DNA from: Cupriavidus plantarum
GTDB lineage: Bacteria; Pseudomonadota; Gammaproteobacteria; Burkholderiales; Burkholderiaceae
Reading direction: 5' to 3'
NCBI RefSeq assembly: GCF_905397285.1
Contig: NZ_CAJPUX010000005.1
Span: 474,129 to 538,128 of the forward strand
Length of the DNA stretch: 64,000 bases
Shown here: positions 63,388 to 64,000 of the stretch, in pieces
Position numbering within the stretch: position 1 is the first letter of the stretch
Layout of the letters: each line of letters begins with the position of its first letter
Position numbers and translations under genes: made by a program
Notes under the pieces: model-generated
Told to the model about the DNA's origin: nothing
The model's input: only the letters and a program-made list of their open reading frames with translations
The model's database searches: none

Positions 63388-63477
63388 GGGCATAACCCAA
63401 GGGGGATGAACCCAAGCGGCATAACCCACTGGGGCATAACCCACCGGGGAACCCCACGGCGGATGGCCCACGGGGGA
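63388..63477. repeat. 15-bp tandem repeat, six units, between converging genes
   Basis: Units of GGGCATAACCCAAGG type begin at 63388, 63403, 63418, 63433, 63448 and 63463, the last two more diverged. They lie between the MATE stop and the stop of the Gln-rich gene on the other strand. As at 22.98, 26.16 and 55.13 kb, the array sits right next to a stop codon. Confidence 0.85.
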
Positions 63478-63486
63478 TACGCCCTC

Positions 63487-64000
63487 TCACCGCCGGTCGT
63501 CGTTCCGCGCCTGCTGCCCACGCTGTTGCTGGAACTGACGCTGCTGCTGCTGTTGTTGTTGTTGCTGCTGCCGCTGTTGCTCGAACGCCTGCCGCTGCTG
63601 TTCCTGCGCGTGCCGCTGCTGTTCCATCTGTTGCCGCTGCATCGACTGCTGCCGCTGCTGTTCCTGCTGCGCGCGCTGCTGCTCCATTTGCGCCCGCTGC
63701 ATCGCGGCGCGTTGCTGGTCCTGCTGTTGCCGTTGCTGCTCGAACGCCCGTTGCTGTTCCTGCTGCGCGCGCTGCATGGCCGCGCGCTGGTGCTCCTGCT
63801 GCTGCCGCTGCATGTCCTGCGCCCGCTGCTGTTCCATCTGCGCCCGCTGCATCGCCGCCCGTTGCTGGTCCTGCTGTTGCCGCTGCTGGTCGAGCGCCCG
63901 CTGCTGATCCATCTGCGCGCGTTGCATCGCCGCGCGCTGCTCATCCTGCTGCTGCCGCTGCTGGGTAAAGGCCCGCTGCTGGGCCCGCTGCTGCTCCTGC
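63487..64000 (-). CDS. C-terminal part of a Gln/Arg-rich repeat protein (runs off the window)
   Basis: The frame is open from the window end to the stop at 63487-63489, more than 170 residues. It is almost entirely Gln, Arg, Ala and Met in heptad-like units (AMQRAQMEQQRA, QQRQQQDQQRA), with a longer period near 33 residues, ten Gln in a row near the end and the tail RNDDRR. It should form a long helix or coiled coil. The start and any signal peptide are outside. Such tails occur on secreted or envelope proteins of Burkholderiales (for example DUF3300 proteins), but the family cannot be fixed. Confidence 0.7.
   Translation of the reverse strand, partial: QEQQRAQQRAFTQQRQQQDEQRAAMQRAQMDQQRALDQQRQQQDQQRAAMQRAQMEQQRAQDMQRQQQEHQRAAMQRAQQEQQRAFEQQRQQQDQQRAAMQRAQMEQQRAQQEQQRQQSMQRQQMEQQRHAQEQQRQAFEQQRQQQQQQQQQQRQFQQQRGQQARNDDRR

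Overview
The window reads as high-GC chromosomal DNA of a Burkholderiales beta-proteobacterium, most likely Cupriavidus or a close Ralstonia relative. The reasons are GC-rich codon use with very long empty antisense frames, two Bug/TctC-type periplasmic receptors, a BvgAS/EvgAS-style phosphorelay pair, a 3-hydroxybutyrate-oligomer hydrolase, and many small catabolic clusters that each carry a LysR, GntR, AraC or MarR regulator. I saw no rRNA, tRNA, insertion sequence, phage gene, CRISPR array or replication origin. The assignment is inference; no marker gene is present.

Layout. 1-5.4 kb: end of an unknown gene, an unusually AT-rich gap, then an RcsB-like response regulator and a very large hybrid histidine kinase with repeat-encoded linkers. 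5.5-10.5 kb: a DHA2 exporter, a YecD-like isochorismatase-fold hydrolase, a PIG-L deacetylase, a MatC-like carrier and a small charged protein. 10.5-17 kb (minus strand): a sulfur-type operon with two SfnB/DszC-like flavoproteins, an NtaA/DszA-type flavin monooxygenase and MetQ-MetN-MetI. 17.1-24.1 kb: a three-copy GC-rich repeat, an ArgH-like lyase divergent from a LysR regulator, a three-subunit opine-oxidase/HcnABC-like dehydrogenase and a TctC receptor. 24.1-32.7 kb: oligomer hydrolase, a DadA/PuuB-like oxidase, a 711-residue protein of unknown function, a MocR regulator, a GNAT enzyme and an azoreductase. 32.7-36 kb: TctC receptor and CaiB-type CoA transferase divergent from a LysR regulator.

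36-44.4 kb (minus strand): one compact operon with two complete SsuABC/TauABC-type importers, a DszC-like flavoprotein, an AhpD-like protein and an orphan binding protein. 44.5-50.2 kb: AraC regulator, MFS exporter, LysR/GNAT pair, and a MarR/OhrR-like regulator that shares a palindromic operator with a Tat-exported alpha/beta hydrolase. 50.7-61.2 kb (plus strand): a ten-gene operon from a GntR regulator to a strong terminator. It joins two more SsuABC-type importers to an acyl-CoA ligase, a PaaI thioesterase, a BAAT-like acyl-CoA hydrolase/transferase and a quinone-oxidoreductase-like MDR enzyme. 61.2-64 kb: DsbA-fold isomerase, MATE exporter and the end of a Gln-rich repeat protein running off the window.

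How it works together. The window is an accessory catabolic region: four SsuABC/TauABC-type importers, one MetNIQ importer and two TctC receptors, each next to flavin- or CoA-dependent enzymes, point to scavenging of organosulfur compounds, N-substituted amino acids and acyl compounds. The best candidates for undescribed systems are the 50.7-61.2 kb uptake-plus-acyl-CoA operon, the ArgH-like lyase plus opine-oxidase cluster beside the sulfur operon, and the double-importer operon at 36-44 kb. A second theme is short tandem duplications (mostly 12-15 bp, with 6-17 bp examples) between and inside genes.
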